A stretch of DNA of 64,000 nt from Globisporangium splendens. Lineage: Eukaryota > Oomycota > Peronosporomycetes > Pythiales > Pythiaceae. Below the pieces are notes generated by a model. The model was not told the origin of the DNA. It made no database searches and saw nothing but the letters and a program-made list of their open reading frames with translations. The position numbers and the translations under genes were made by a program. The stretch covers positions 53,476 through 117,475 of the forward strand of contig VFIW01000114.1 in the NCBI GenBank assembly GCA_006386115.1, given 5' to 3'. Positions 1 to 9,760 of this stretch are shown piece by piece (within the stretch, counting starts at the first letter, position 1; every line of letters starts with the position of its first letter).

Positions 1-2260
1 GACACAACTCCCTCATGACCCTCATCATCGTGTTGCATCAAGGCGCAACCGATGGCATAGTCGCTTGCATCGCAAACCACATGAAAAGGCTTGTCGTGGT
101 TTGCAATTGCCAGCACGGGAGCTTCTCGCAGACTCCTCTTCACTTCGGCAAACGCCATTTGATGGTCACTGGACCACTCCCACTCAATGTCCTTCTTCAG
201 GAGCTGTGTGAGGGGTTGCACCAACGCTGCATAATTGCGCGTGTACTTGTGCAAGTAGTTGGCCAAACCCAACCACTGTCGTAGCTGTTTGACATTCTGA
301 GGCACAGGCCAATCGTCAATAGCTTTGACCTTCTCCGGATCAACTCGAACGCCATGCTTTCCCACAAAGCAGCCGAGAACGGGGATCTCTGGTACAAAGA
401 ATATGCACTTCTTCAGGTTAGCGTAGAGCTTGTTCTCTCGCATGACCTGAAAGACTTGACGGAGATGGTCAAGATGAACATCAACGTCAGACTTTTCACC
501 CGTGGTTTTACTATGAACGAAAATATCGTCAAAGTAACTCGGTGCAAACCCTCTCAATGGACGAAGTAGATTCGTGACCATCCTATTGAAAGTTGCAGGA
601 GCGTTCTTCAAACCCTGTGGCATCACTAGCCATTCCCACAGCATACCACTCGGGGTACTCACTGCAGTTAGTGGCACACCGTCTTCGCGCATTCGAATCT
701 GATAGAACCCATCTTTCAGATCGATAGCACTGAAGACAGTACTGCCAACCATTCCATCAAGGATCATGTCCTTGCGTGGAACCGGAGTCTGGGCTGGAAT
801 GGTAGCGTCGTTCAGCTTGTTGAAAGCGTGGACGATGCGCCAACCACCAGTTGCCTTCTTCACACAGAAGGTTGGGCTACAATGTGGAGACTTGCTCTCT
901 CGCACATGCCCAGCCTTAGCACGTTGCGCAAAGAACTCGTCGATCGCAACGACTTGTTCTCTTGGCAACGGCCACTGCCGTGTGATACAATACTTCGTGC
1001 CAGGAAGTATGTCAATCTCGTGACGAACGCCTCTGTCCTGCGGCAATTCGTCCGGCACCTTGTCTGGGAATATGTCCTCATATTCCTTGACAAGTTCATA
1101 CACGGGGTTCGTTTTGAGAGCATCCCATGACTGCCCCTCGAACCTTTCCTTCCGTGCCTTCTCATCGAACACTTCAGCCTCCGTTGCTGATACTGTGTTG
1201 ATGTCTTCTGCATCGTCAACATCGACGATCATGCAGACCTGCGAAATTTCGCCTTTCGCTAGGCTACGCTTCAGCGTCTTCTTGCTCATCCATGGCAAGG
1301 AAATCAACTCTTCGACTGAGCTTGGAGGATTTTCGACTTCAATGTGACGCATTGCGTTGCTGTCACCATCTTCATTGTAGACCGATACGTTCACGTATTC
1401 ACTCGAAGTGACTCTTGCTTGGACACTTCCTTCGTCATCTTGATTTGTACCTTGATCAGGGGCACACGTTGCGCTTGCAACACTTGACGATAATTGCTTC
1501 TTTTTCTTGGTCGTCTTGTCTCGGGATGGCTCTTCGGCTCTTTTCCCGTTCGTTCCTTCCACGCACATCGCCTCACTCTTAGGGTCGATGGCAAAGGAGA
1601 CAGTCTTTTTCTGGCGCCTGACTGCTCCACCTCCAGTAGTCTTCTTCAAGATGGGTACCGCTCGTGAACATGGGGGGCCATCGCACACCGCAATATCACA
1701 AGGGCCATCCGGGATCTCTTCCACAGATGTGTAAACCCACACCACTTCATCCGTTGTCACACAGCTCAAGTCAACATCGCGTGACTTGTCAACGGAGATC
1801 TTCATCTTCATCCAGTCAATGCTAGGTTGATAACGCTTCAACCATGGCATGCCCAGAATCAGATCAAACTTGTCATCGAGGTCGAGTAAAATGAACTCGT
1901 CTTCACCTCGGAAATCTTCACACTTGATTGCCAAGCGCACCACGCGCTTTGGCATCTTCACAGTTGACCCGTTGGCCAACCGGACGATCCATCGTCTTGT
2001 CTTCATTCGCATCAGGCACGAAGACACCATGCCTGACGATCACTTCATTTCGAACAAAATTGTTCGACGCACCAGTGTCAACCAAAGCACGTAGAGGTGT
2101 TGCAATACCGTCTACATGAACTTTGAGAACGATCAAACTTGACGTTTGACTGACACTGTTCTCCCTCGTGGAAACTGCATGTGCATCATGCACATTGGGG
2201 CCAGAGTCCTGTGTATCCACAAACACAGTCCTCTTTTCGAGCCCAGTAGGAGGCCCGCCC
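1..2260 (-). pseudogene. G1 protease-reverse transcriptase fragment, frameshifted and edge-truncated
   Basis: The protease active-site motif LVDTGASNN is visible around 2060-2090. Further down, on the minus strand, come the RT core motifs, with the catalytic FDD (YFDDIF) near 530, and the start of RNase H (VVCDASDYA) near 50. Relative to G2 there is one missing base in the gag-pro junction (about 2235-2265) and one extra base near 1985 that breaks the protease frame just after the DTG motif. From about 1600 to position 1 the pol frame appears open and runs off the edge. At the pro-pol boundary this copy keeps one continuous frame, unlike G2, which has an 8-bp duplication there. Identification as Ty3/gypsy pol is secure; the copy is not functional as it stands. 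Confidence 0.85.
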
Positions 2261-3304
2261 CTACTGGTCGTTCCCGTTTTTTGAACGTTGGGAACGATCG
2301 AACCCACGGCCGCGACCGTAGTTGTTCGAGCGCGAACCCTGTGTCGTTTGCCGGTCAGGCAAAGACACTTTGCAGTTCCGAGCGAAGTGACCCGACTTCC
2401 CACAACGGAAACATTTTCCATCGTTGTGAGGACGTCCATTTCCAGGCGTGGAAATGTACGAGATGTCCATCGGCTCTGGACCATCGTGCGCAACATTCGA
2501 TTGCCGCATTGGTCTCGACGCAAACCCTTGGAACTTGGCTTGCTTCATGCTGAACTCTTCTTGCATCGCACGGCTGATGGCTTCGTCCAGCGTCTTGGGA
2601 TACTCACGGAACAATTGGTTCCGAATCGGACCATCGTTCAGACCCGCCATGAACGTCACAACTTGCGTCGAAACGTCAATCGGCTCGTCAACGATGCTCG
2701 ATACCAAGTAGCGAGCACGTTGTGCATACGAGTGAAGGTCGAAACGGCCTTGACGAAGCTTGAGGAACTCGGCGCGCGCACGGAACTCACTCTGCGGAGG
2801 TTCAAACGCCTTCTTGAGTTCGGTCTTGAAGTGGTCGTAGCTGGGGAAGCAGTTTAGATCCGCTAAACGCTTGCCATACGCCCAGCTCTTCGCACGACCC
2901 GCAAGGTTGGACATCGCGAACAACACTTGCTGCGAAGGGTCTCGCAGTTGTCTTGCAGTGATGGCTGCATCCAACTCGACGAACCATCGCGAGAGGGGTT
3001 CGTTCTCTCCGCCGCGATACGGAGAGACGTCCAGCTTCAATGGCACCGTCCTGAGTGAGGAAACAGGGGTTGCGACCTGCTTCCGGGAGGACATGATCTC
3101 GTGGTGCATGAAGCTGACCACCGCGCTCTTCTGGTCCTCCGGAGACGCCGATCGAAGCAGACTGACCACAGCAGCCTCTCCGATGACATCTCGCATGCGC
3201 TCAAGCGCCATCCACTCATGAGAAGACAAGTGAGGGAAACCCTCAATAGTCAACTCGACAGTTTCCGGTACTGCTGGACCGAGTGGGGTTCCTGTAGCAT
3301 CCAT
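2261..3304 (-). CDS. gag: G1 gag (nucleocapsid with CCHC zinc knuckle)
   Basis: A 347-residue Gag protein, the same length as the G2 Gag. The ATG at 3304 is preferred over an in-frame GTG two codons upstream. The C-terminal part carries one zinc knuckle, CFRCGKSGHFARNC, which binds RNA in retroelement capsids, followed by an Arg/Gly-rich tail. The ORF ends 12 nt after a slippery heptamer A AAA AAC (2276-2282), where ribosomes would shift -1 into the protease frame. Downstream of that signal this copy has lost one base, so shifted ribosomes would not enter protease correctly. Gag itself is uninterrupted. It is a retrotransposon gene rather than a host gene. Confidence 0.85.
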   Translation of the reverse strand: MDATGTPLGPAVPETVELTIEGFPHLSSHEWMALERMRDVIGEAAVVSLLRSASPEDQKSAVVSFMHHEIMSSRKQVATPVSSLRTVPLKLDVSPYRGGENEPLSRWFVELDAAITARQLRDPSQQVLFAMSNLAGRAKSWAYGKRLADLNCFPSYDHFKTELKKAFEPPQSEFRARAEFLKLRQGRFDLHSYAQRARYLVSSIVDEPIDVSTQVVTFMAGLNDGPIRNQLFREYPKTLDEAISRAMQEEFSMKQAKFQGFASRPMRQSNVAHDGPEPMDISYISTPGNGRPHNDGKCFRCGKSGHFARNCKVSLPDRQTTQGSRSNNYGRGRGFDRSQRSKNGNDQ

Positions 3305-3430
3305 GTCCACGACAAGGATGCTCGCAGGGTCTTCAGACTTGGACAGGAATGCGCGACGTGCTCAAAGCCGCGTCGTCAAACCTTTTCACTTCACTGGGTC
3401 GCTGGAAGGACCGCTCGAAGCGCTACCAGG

Positions 3431-3648
3431 TGTAAGATGGCGCTGTTCCAAACAGTCCCTCAAACACGGTACACACGCTTGTGCCAGAGGAAGCGATTCT
3501 CACAGAGAACCTGGAGAGAAAACGACTTGAGGGCTTGGTGGTAAAATTGCAACTGAATTGAAAAGGTTATGGTTCCTGTCGCTGCTTGTAAATGAACCCC
3601 AAGGGCTCCTACAGGTTTTATAACTAAAACCTACACATGCACAATAAA
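3431..3648 (-). repeat. G1 5' LTR, inner (R/U5) half
   Basis: On plus it starts TGTAAGATGG directly after a CTACCAGG primer-binding-like stretch, as in the G2 LTR at 44876. It matches the G2 LTR up to the AATAAA at 3643-3648, where the LINE begins. The LTR resumes at 17747 after the insertion. Confidence 0.9.
3634..3648. repeat. LINE target-site duplication, left copy
   Basis: The 15-bp string CACATGCACAATAAA occurs here and again at 17747-17761. It brackets the LINE exactly and rejoins the G1 LTR when the LINE is removed, as comparison with the uninterrupted G2 LTR shows. Confidence 0.9.
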
Positions 3649-3660
3649 GAGAGAGAGAGA
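3649..3660. repeat. (GA)6 microsatellite forming the LINE 3' tail
   Basis: Six GA units lie directly between the LINE 3' end and its target duplication. In the element's sense this is a (TC)n tail. Confidence 0.85.
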
Positions 3661-3695
3661 AGGTAATTCTATTGAACTTGTGGTCTACATACAGT

Positions 3696-4609
3696 TTAAG
3701 AATTCCTGAGTCTCATTAACACTGCTGACAGTGAGGTGTTTCTTAGTTGTGACGGTGTGGCACCGATATCATTGTCGAGTAGAGCTGCGACTTGGGACAT
3801 AAGAACTTGATCATTTCCCCGCGATTCGTCGGTGAGTATCTTCGCATTCTTGGAGTTCATTGCCATGTTGGCGAGAAGATCGGCCATCTTGTTTTGTTCT
3901 CGTTTTGTGTGATTCCAGGAGGTCCACGCAAAGTTGGCGATGATTTGGTTTACCCGAACTGCTAGTGGCTGCAACTTGGTCTGGCGTATTGAGAGAACCC
4001 GTTCTGGGCTGCGATAATCATTTGGCTGTCTCCGAAGACTTCCAACTTGACTTCATAATGCTGTAGGTAGTGTGCACTGTATGCCAGACCATCTTTCAGC
4101 GCGCTGTATTCGCACCAATTGTTCGTGACTTCTGGTCCCATGTACGCATAGCCGCATGCTTTGAGTTCCCATCGATTGCTGCGTTCATTCAGGAAGATGA
4201 GTGCCCATCCACTGCCTCCTGGACCTGGGTTGCCGCGTGCACCTCCATCGAAATACAAACGCGCCGTCGCCCATGCTTCTAGTTGGCGCGACAAGTCTTG
4301 TCTCTCCAGTACGCTGAGCAGTTGGCTCAGGCAAGTTGCATCGATCTTTTCTCCTTTGAGCGTTCTCATCCGATGAGCCACAGCCCGCACTTGCATTACA
4401 CACGCTGTCCACACTCGCTGGGTACTTTCTTCGATAGTGAGATGTTGTCGTTCATGCACTATCTCCACTCTCGTTCTCCACAGCAAAACTGGGATGCTTG
4501 ATGTGACGATAAACCAAAGTTTCTGTAGTGCTGTCGAGTGTTCCGGAGTAATGAACCCGAAGTGCTTTTCCAATTCCCGGAGCAAAGATCGTTGACCTGG
4601 CGGTGCTGT
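3696..4609 (-). pseudogene. LINE RNase H domain (3' end of ORF2), frameshifted
   Basis: A ribonuclease H type I domain that would degrade the RNA strand during retrotransposition. Visible active-site blocks in order: FDGGARGNPGPGG (first Asp), NNWCEYSAL (Glu), VFGDSQM (second Asp) and, in another frame after a break near 3970, HTKREQNKMADLLAN (His and last Asp). The N-terminal part continues the reverse transcriptase ORF interrupted at 9761 by insertion of G3: the target duplication (4610-4616) sits exactly at the seam. The frameshift between the second and last catalytic blocks makes it a pseudogene. Confidence 0.85.
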
Positions 4610-4616
4610 GCGACTA

Positions 4617-4860
4617 TGGTGAATCGGCTGTTTGCAATGCGCTAAATTGAATTGTGCGTGCTTGAAGCACGCTTGAAAAGCTAAAAAATGAATGCAGCTA
4701 TAGCACGACTTCTTGCTTCTCTCCTTGTGCGAGCTACTGACATGTATGGCATTGACTCACTACTGCAAAATGAGCAATTACCGGAGGTGACGAATTACGA
4801 GCTTAGCTTCAACTTCAAGTCCCACGATGCCGTGAGCTTGTCTGAACTTGAAACTTGACA
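4617..4860 (-). repeat. G3 3' LTR
   Basis: It is 244 bp and identical to 9517-9760 except for one base. On minus it opens TGTCAAGTTTC and closes in CACCA. The adjoining internal bases on minus are a G-rich stretch typical of a polypurine tract. Confidence 0.93.
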
Positions 4861-4878
4861 ATGCTCCCCAAGATATGC

Positions 4879-7800
4879 TCACGGCTTCGAAAGCTGATGA
4901 ACTGCATCCTTGAACACTTGAGAGCTTGAGCTTTCTGCAAACTCAATCACCTTGGTCGGCACGTACTTGTAAAGGTCGGTCAAACCTTCCCAGGAGTCTT
5001 CTACGGCTTCGAAACCTTGCCATGACACCAAAAGCTCCCAGCGATGAAGCTCACGGTTGAGCCGAAACTCCTTGAATGCTGCAACTCCTAGCACAACTCC
5101 TTGTGTAGGTACGTGCTCTATCAACTCGTCGTTCACGTTCAAGCTTGCGTCAGCGTAGAATTTGAGTCTTGAACCATGTACTTCGAACTTGGCCTTGGTG
5201 ATCAGGTGCTCGATGATGAACGAGTGAGGAAGTGATTCCAGCACTCGAAATGGGCCAACCCATCGCACCATAAGCTTGTTGCCGCTGAGTCGCGAGTCGA
5301 CTCGAGACCAGAGAACAAAATCGCCTTCGGTGAAGTTACAAACGGTACCTTTCTTGTTTGCTTGCTGTTGCAGGCGGGTGCGCTCCTTGATACTGATCAC
5401 ATCTTTGTGCATCTCGGCCAGGCTCTTACGCAAATTTGACAACCATTTTTCAATCTGCGGCTTGCCCATGTCGATAGGCACCACGCCATTCTTGGTTGAT
5501 GGCTTCCACACAAAGTCCAGCGCGCTTGCACTTTGCAGACCCGTGAAGAGCTCGACCGGAGACTTGTTGCCGAGCGAGGGAAGCTGGGTGTGGTTCAGAC
5601 TTGACTGGACGACTGGGAGCACGTAGAACCACTCCTTGGTATCTAGCTTGTACTCCAGGAGTAGCGCGCGAAGAACTTGAAGGACATCGCGGTTGAGCCT
5701 TTCAACAGTTCCGTTGATCCAAGGCGAGTACGCTGGAACGAAATGCTGTTTCGCCTTGAGCCTGCTGCTCAAAGTTGCGATGACCTCGTTCTTGAAATGG
5801 CTTCCACTGTCAGAGACCCAAATAGCTGGCGAACCAAAACGCTTTTGCCAATCGAGCATTGCCTCAGCTGCGACGGCTGCAGTTGGAGAAGCACACGCAA
5901 TTAGCTCACAGTAATGAGTGAGGCCATCTTTGAGTACCAGCAGGTAGCGCTGGTCGCCGTGGCTGTCTCCGAGAAAGAGGAAATCCCAATGAAGCACTTG
6001 ATTGCGGATGTTGCATACAAGTGTTGGTCCCCAAGGACGCTGGACCACGAGTCTCCCCTTGACGTGCTTGCATAAGAGACAGGCGCGAACGAATTCCTTC
6101 ACCACCACGGCGACGTTGGCGATGTAAAATCGCCGAAGAGCATTCACCATCGCGTGCTCACCGCGATGTCCTTGCATTCCACAGTGTGCAACAACTAAAA
6201 GCCGAGCGAGCAAATCCTTGTCACCGCTTGGAATCCAGGGCTTCTCAGCAACAAAGATGACTCCATCTTTTATCGCATAGGTCAGTGCCATTGTCTTCAC
6301 ATGGCGCCTTTGGGATGCTTCAATGTCTGCGAGACTTGGCCACACAAAATCACCTTCTTCTAGTGGGCGGAGTGTCGAACCCTGCACAGCTCGGCGTGTC
6401 TGGACGTAGAGGATCTTCTTCACCGACGACTGGTTATCTGGAGTCTTCCCCCATCTTGAGACAATGTCTGCCCAAACGTTGTTCTCGCCTGGAATGTGAA
6501 CAATCGAGTAGTTATATCCCGTGAGGCGCATGGCCCAGCGTTGAAGCTTGGCTCGGATATGCTTTTTCAACTCGGTGCTTGGCGAGAAGATCGCGATCAG
6601 GTTTGCGTGGTCACAATATAGCCGAAAACCACGGGCACGTTGAAGTAGGTACTCCAGGTTCGTACACGCCATCACGATCGGGAAGGCCTCCTTCTCCACA
6701 ATACTCCAGTTGAGTTGCGCGTTCCTGAACACGCCTCCCTTGCAAACGAGAAGCTGGTGCTTCTGCTCATGAACTGGTATACTCGAATCCCATTCTACGA
6801 CTTGAGTGAGCACCACAGCCCAGCCTTTGTCCGACGCGTCCGTAAACATGCAGATTTCATGCTCTGCACTGGGAAACGAAAGCGGAACAGAGTTGCCAAT
6901 CACCAGCAACAGTATGTTACAACACTTCTCCTCTTCAGCAGTCCACACCAATGGAACCCGCAACCCACCAGTACGGCGGCGACCAGTGCCTTGTAAAGCC
7001 AAATCCAATTTGGCTTGTAACGGAGCCGCATGCCTGGCGTAATCTACGATGGAGTCCCTCATCCAATTCGATGCGCACAGGAAATACTGCAGATCTGCTG
7101 CAGTGGAGGGTAGCGGAAGCTCTTGAAGCGCAGAGATCCGCTCGGGATCGTGCTCAACACCATCACCGCTAATCAGTTTTCCGCACCACTTCACCTGATG
7201 CTGGAATAGCTGGCTCTTCATTGCATTTAGCTTCAGGTTGAAATCCTTGAGTATCTCGAAGAACTTGCGCAGCACATGCAGGAACTCCGCGGCGTTGGCG
7301 GCGTACACGATCACGTCGTCAATCCAAACGAGCAACGACTGATAAAGCAGTGACTCGAACGCAAATTGCATCTGGTTCTGGAAATGCAACGCACTGTCTG
7401 TGGCACCTTGCGGAACACGAGTCGGCGTGTAGATAGTATCTTCAGTCATGAAGCTGAATATCTCTTGGGACTCACAGTGCAATGGCAATTGCCAGAAACC
7501 CTTGAGCATATCGAAACTAGCGAAACCAAACGATCCTTTCACTGCGCTTGTCACAACCGACAGGTTTGGAGTCGTGCCTGCAATCGGCACTGTCATGTTG
7601 TTCAGCGGGCGATAGTCCGTTGTGATACGGAACTCATCCTTCGTACCGGGTTTCTTCACTGGAACCGCAGCACACGCCCATCGACTCTGGTTATTCTTGC
7701 GAATAAGACCAAATGCTTCGAGCTGCTGGGTATACTCGCGCAGGAACTTGCTTTGCAATGGTGGATAGCGGCGGGGTTTGCAACGGAATGGAGTCGCGCC

Positions 7801-9375
7801 ATCCTTCAGCTGTACTTTCAGCGGCTCGAGACGAGCGGCGCCATCAAAAGCAATTCGGACTCGCCAGCAATCGCGAAATTCTTTCACCAGCGCTGCAAGC
7901 TCGCAACGGCGCTCAGCAGGAAACCCATTTTTCACTGCTTCATTTGCCATCTTGTCCAGGAGCAACTCGATTTCGGTGTTGCTGTCCACGCCCAGGGATG
8001 GCTCCTCTGCTAGATCGTCAGGCGCATCTTCGTTATTCGGGCTAACTGCTAGCTGCTCGAACATTCTCTCGACGTCGATCCCCAAAGACTTCAGAGTGAC
8101 GCGACCAAGTAGAAATTCGTCGCCATGGGCATTAAGCACCAAACACTTGACTGCCAAGATGTTCACGGGACCAGCAGCGGTGGCTATCTTCAAGTCCAAT
8201 GTCGCCTCCGTGTCACAGCGGACTTGCCGTCCATCAGCGACTTCGACAACAACTGGCGACGACAGATTGGTCATGATCACATTGCACCTCAAATCCAGCA
8301 GTTCGTTCACGATGTGGCGCGGGATCACGTTGCTGTCTGCGCCACTGTCCGGGCAGAACGGGACGTCGATCAAGTCGTTGATTCTGACGGAGAGCAGAGT
8401 TTCCCCTCTACTGGATTTCTTCAAACGATTCACACGGTGGCTGCCGCGCACCTCTCTCATCTTGTTCTGAGCTTCTTCCTTTTGAGCTAGGGTCGCCACA
8501 GGGCAATCTTTTAACCAGTGCGCACCCTTGCACACCCAACAACCCGTCCTTGGTGGTTCGCTTTTGCCGGTGCCACCTACATTTGATGTTACTGGTAGAG
8601 CGCGAGGTGGATCACTCTTCTTTCGTGATTCAAACGGTTTTTTCGCATCTCTTTTTGGCTCCTTCTGACAAAACTCTTGGGATAACACATGATAGTGCTG
8701 CTGTAGGCGGGATCGCGAGACGATGAGCTCAAATAATACTACATCGTCCTTGGCTGCGGCGTGGCATTCAGACTTGATGAGGCGCTCGATCTCGACCTTG
8801 AGCATCTCAGGCTGAATGTTATTGATCAGGATCTTGCAGCGCTGCTTCATCCGGACTTCAAGATGCACACTATCAGAACCAACACCTGTTGCTCCCAGCA
8901 TGGACGTGAAGCCGTTCTCCTTTACTAGTCTGTCGAAATCCGTAAAGTACTGTAGTACACGGGCATCACTATCGTCCTCCTTCATGTTCATCTTCAGTCT
9001 CTGCTTGAAAAAGAGCGTGACGTCAGGGACGTGAGCGTTCTTCAAGCTGGCGCAGCGTTGCGCAATGGCGGTAACAAGGTCAGCATCGGTGATATCGGCC
9101 GCCATCTTCTTCAAGACGTAGCGACCAACAGTAGTCAGGATCTCTGCCGACAAACTACTCTTAACGCTGACAGCAATGCTGTGGGGGTCTTCGCCAGTCA
9201 CCGCGCAACGTTCCGCGATTCGTGCCATGTAGTGCTCGCGGTCGTTGCTCCATTTCACGAGAGCAGCTTGGTTCCACGACGACACCTTCGGGGCTGTGAT
9301 GAATTCGTAGACCGGTTGCGGGACAGTCATGTCCGTATCGCCGTCGCTGTCGACACGGAAGCGACCGGAACTCAT
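4879..9375 (-). CDS. gag-pol: G3 Gag-Pol polyprotein with C-terminal chromodomain
   Basis: An uninterrupted 1,498-residue polyprotein that carries out reverse transcription and integration of G3. The ATG at 9375 (MSSGRF) is chosen; the frame is open further upstream but only from a TTG through a triplicated GATGCGATGCTG-like stretch. Domains in order: Gag with zinc knuckle CWVCKGAHWLKDC near residue 276; aspartic protease DSGAD near 343; RT with the catalytic WIDD near 685; RNase H FTDASDKGW near 847; integrase HHCC zinc finger about 1062-1105; DDE core with Asp near 1132 (WDFLFLGD), Asp near 1188 (VSDSG) and Glu near 1223 (GTVERLN); and a divergent chromodomain (LLVSWQGFEAVEDSWE) about 1432-1468. 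RT precedes integrase, so it is Ty3/gypsy and not Copia. Gag and Pol share one frame, unlike G2. Confidence 0.93.
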   Translation of the reverse strand: MSSGRFRVDSDGDTDMTVPQPVYEFITAPKVSSWNQAALVKWSNDREHYMARIAERCAVTGEDPHSIAVSVKSSLSAEILTTVGRYVLKKMAADITDADLVTAIAQRCASLKNAHVPDVTLFFKQRLKMNMKEDDSDARVLQYFTDFDRLVKENGFTSMLGATGVGSDSVHLEVRMKQRCKILINNIQPEMLKVEIERLIKSECHAAAKDDVVLFELIVSRSRLQQHYHVLSQEFCQKEPKRDAKKPFESRKKSDPPRALPVTSNVGGTGKSEPPRTGCWVCKGAHWLKDCPVATLAQKEEAQNKMREVRGSHRVNRLKKSSRGETLLSVRINDLIDVPFCPDSGADSNVIPRHIVNELLDLRCNVIMTNLSSPVVVEVADGRQVRCDTEATLDLKIATAAGPVNILAVKCLVLNAHGDEFLLGRVTLKSLGIDVERMFEQLAVSPNNEDAPDDLAEEPSLGVDSNTEIELLLDKMANEAVKNGFPAERRCELAALVKEFRDCWRVRIAFDGAARLEPLKVQLKDGATPFRCKPRRYPPLQSKFLREYTQQLEAFGLIRKNNQSRWACAAVPVKKPGTKDEFRITTDYRPLNNMTVPIAGTTPNLSVVTSAVKGSFGFASFDMLKGFWQLPLHCESQEIFSFMTEDTIYTPTRVPQGATDSALHFQNQMQFAFESLLYQSLLVWIDDVIVYAANAAEFLHVLRKFFEILKDFNLKLNAMKSQLFQHQVKWCGKLISGDGVEHDPERISALQELPLPSTAADLQYFLCASNWMRDSIVDYARHAAPLQAKLDLALQGTGRRRTGGLRVPLVWTAEEEKCCNILLLVIGNSVPLSFPSAEHEICMFTDASDKGWAVVLTQVVEWDSSIPVHEQKHQLLVCKGGVFRNAQLNWSIVEKEAFPIVMACTNLEYLLQRARGFRLYCDHANLIAIFSPSTELKKHIRAKLQRWAMRLTGYNYSIVHIPGENNVWADIVSRWGKTPDNQSSVKKILYVQTRRAVQGSTLRPLEEGDFVWPSLADIEASQRRHVKTMALTYAIKDGVIFVAEKPWIPSGDKDLLARLLVVAHCGMQGHRGEHAMVNALRRFYIANVAVVVKEFVRACLLCKHVKGRLVVQRPWGPTLVCNIRNQVLHWDFLFLGDSHGDQRYLLVLKDGLTHYCELIACASPTAAVAAEAMLDWQKRFGSPAIWVSDSGSHFKNEVIATLSSRLKAKQHFVPAYSPWINGTVERLNRDVLQVLRALLLEYKLDTKEWFYVLPVVQSSLNHTQLPSLGNKSPVELFTGLQSASALDFVWKPSTKNGVVPIDMGKPQIEKWLSNLRKSLAEMHKDVISIKERTRLQQQANKKGTVCNFTEGDFVLWSRVDSRLSGNKLMVRWVGPFRVLESLPHSFIIEHLITKAKFEVHGSRLKFYADASLNVNDELIEHVPTQGVVLGVAAFKEFRLNRELHRWELLVSWQGFEAVEDSWEGLTDLYKYVPTKVIEFAESSSSQVFKDAVHQLSKP

Positions 9376-9516
9376 GCCTGATGCGATGCTGGATGCGATG
9401 CTGGATGCGATGCTGGTGTGAGATTTGATGCAAAGCTTGATACGAAGCTTGGAGTGAGTATGCCGCAATTCAAGGCACTCGTGCGAGGTTGGTTCTTTGG
9501 CCAAAAGTATACTTTA

Positions 9517-9760
9517 TGGTGAATCGGCTGTTTGCAATGCGCTAAATTGAATTGTGCGTGCTTGAAGCACGCTTGAAAAGCTAAAAAATGAATGCAGCTA
9601 TAGCACGACTTCTTGCTTCTCTCCTTGTGCGAGCTACTGACATGTATGGCATTGAATCACTACTGCAAAATGAGCAATTACCGGAGGTGACGAATTACGA
9701 GCTTAGCTTCAACTTCAAGTCCCACGATGCCGTGAGCTTGTCTGAACTTGAAACTTGACA
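9517..9760 (-). repeat. G3 5' LTR
   Basis: Partner of 4617-4860, with one difference in 244 bp. It is followed on plus by the second copy of GCGACTA and then by the LINE reverse transcriptase sequence. Confidence 0.93.

Larger units (their letters stand above)
1..3648 (-). mobile_element. Ty3/gypsy retrotransposon G1, left segment (partial)
   Basis: This is the 5' part of a gypsy element read on minus: inner half of the 5' LTR, primer-binding region, gag, protease and the start of pol, cut by the left window edge. It is the same family as G2 (37858-45524) and aligns to it almost base for base; position 1 corresponds to about 41438 in G2. The rest of its 5' LTR lies at 17747-18195 because a LINE inserted into the LTR. 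It differs from G2 by small indels in the gag-pro junction and in pro, so this copy is decayed. Confidence 0.92.
4617..9760 (-). mobile_element. Ty3/gypsy retrotransposon G3, complete and apparently intact
   Basis: A 5.14-kb element with two 244-bp LTRs (4617-4860 and 9517-9760) differing at a single visible position (ACTC versus AATC). It contains one long ORF with the gypsy order Gag-PR-RT-RH-INT-chromodomain. The string GCGACTA flanks it at 4610-4616 and 9761-9767. This is either a 7-bp duplication, or a 5-bp GCGAC duplication with LTRs starting TA; the last two bases are ambiguous because TA also precedes the inner LTR. A purine-rich stretch adjoins the 3' LTR. LTR identity and the unbroken ORF mark it as the youngest layer of the nest. 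Confidence 0.95.
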
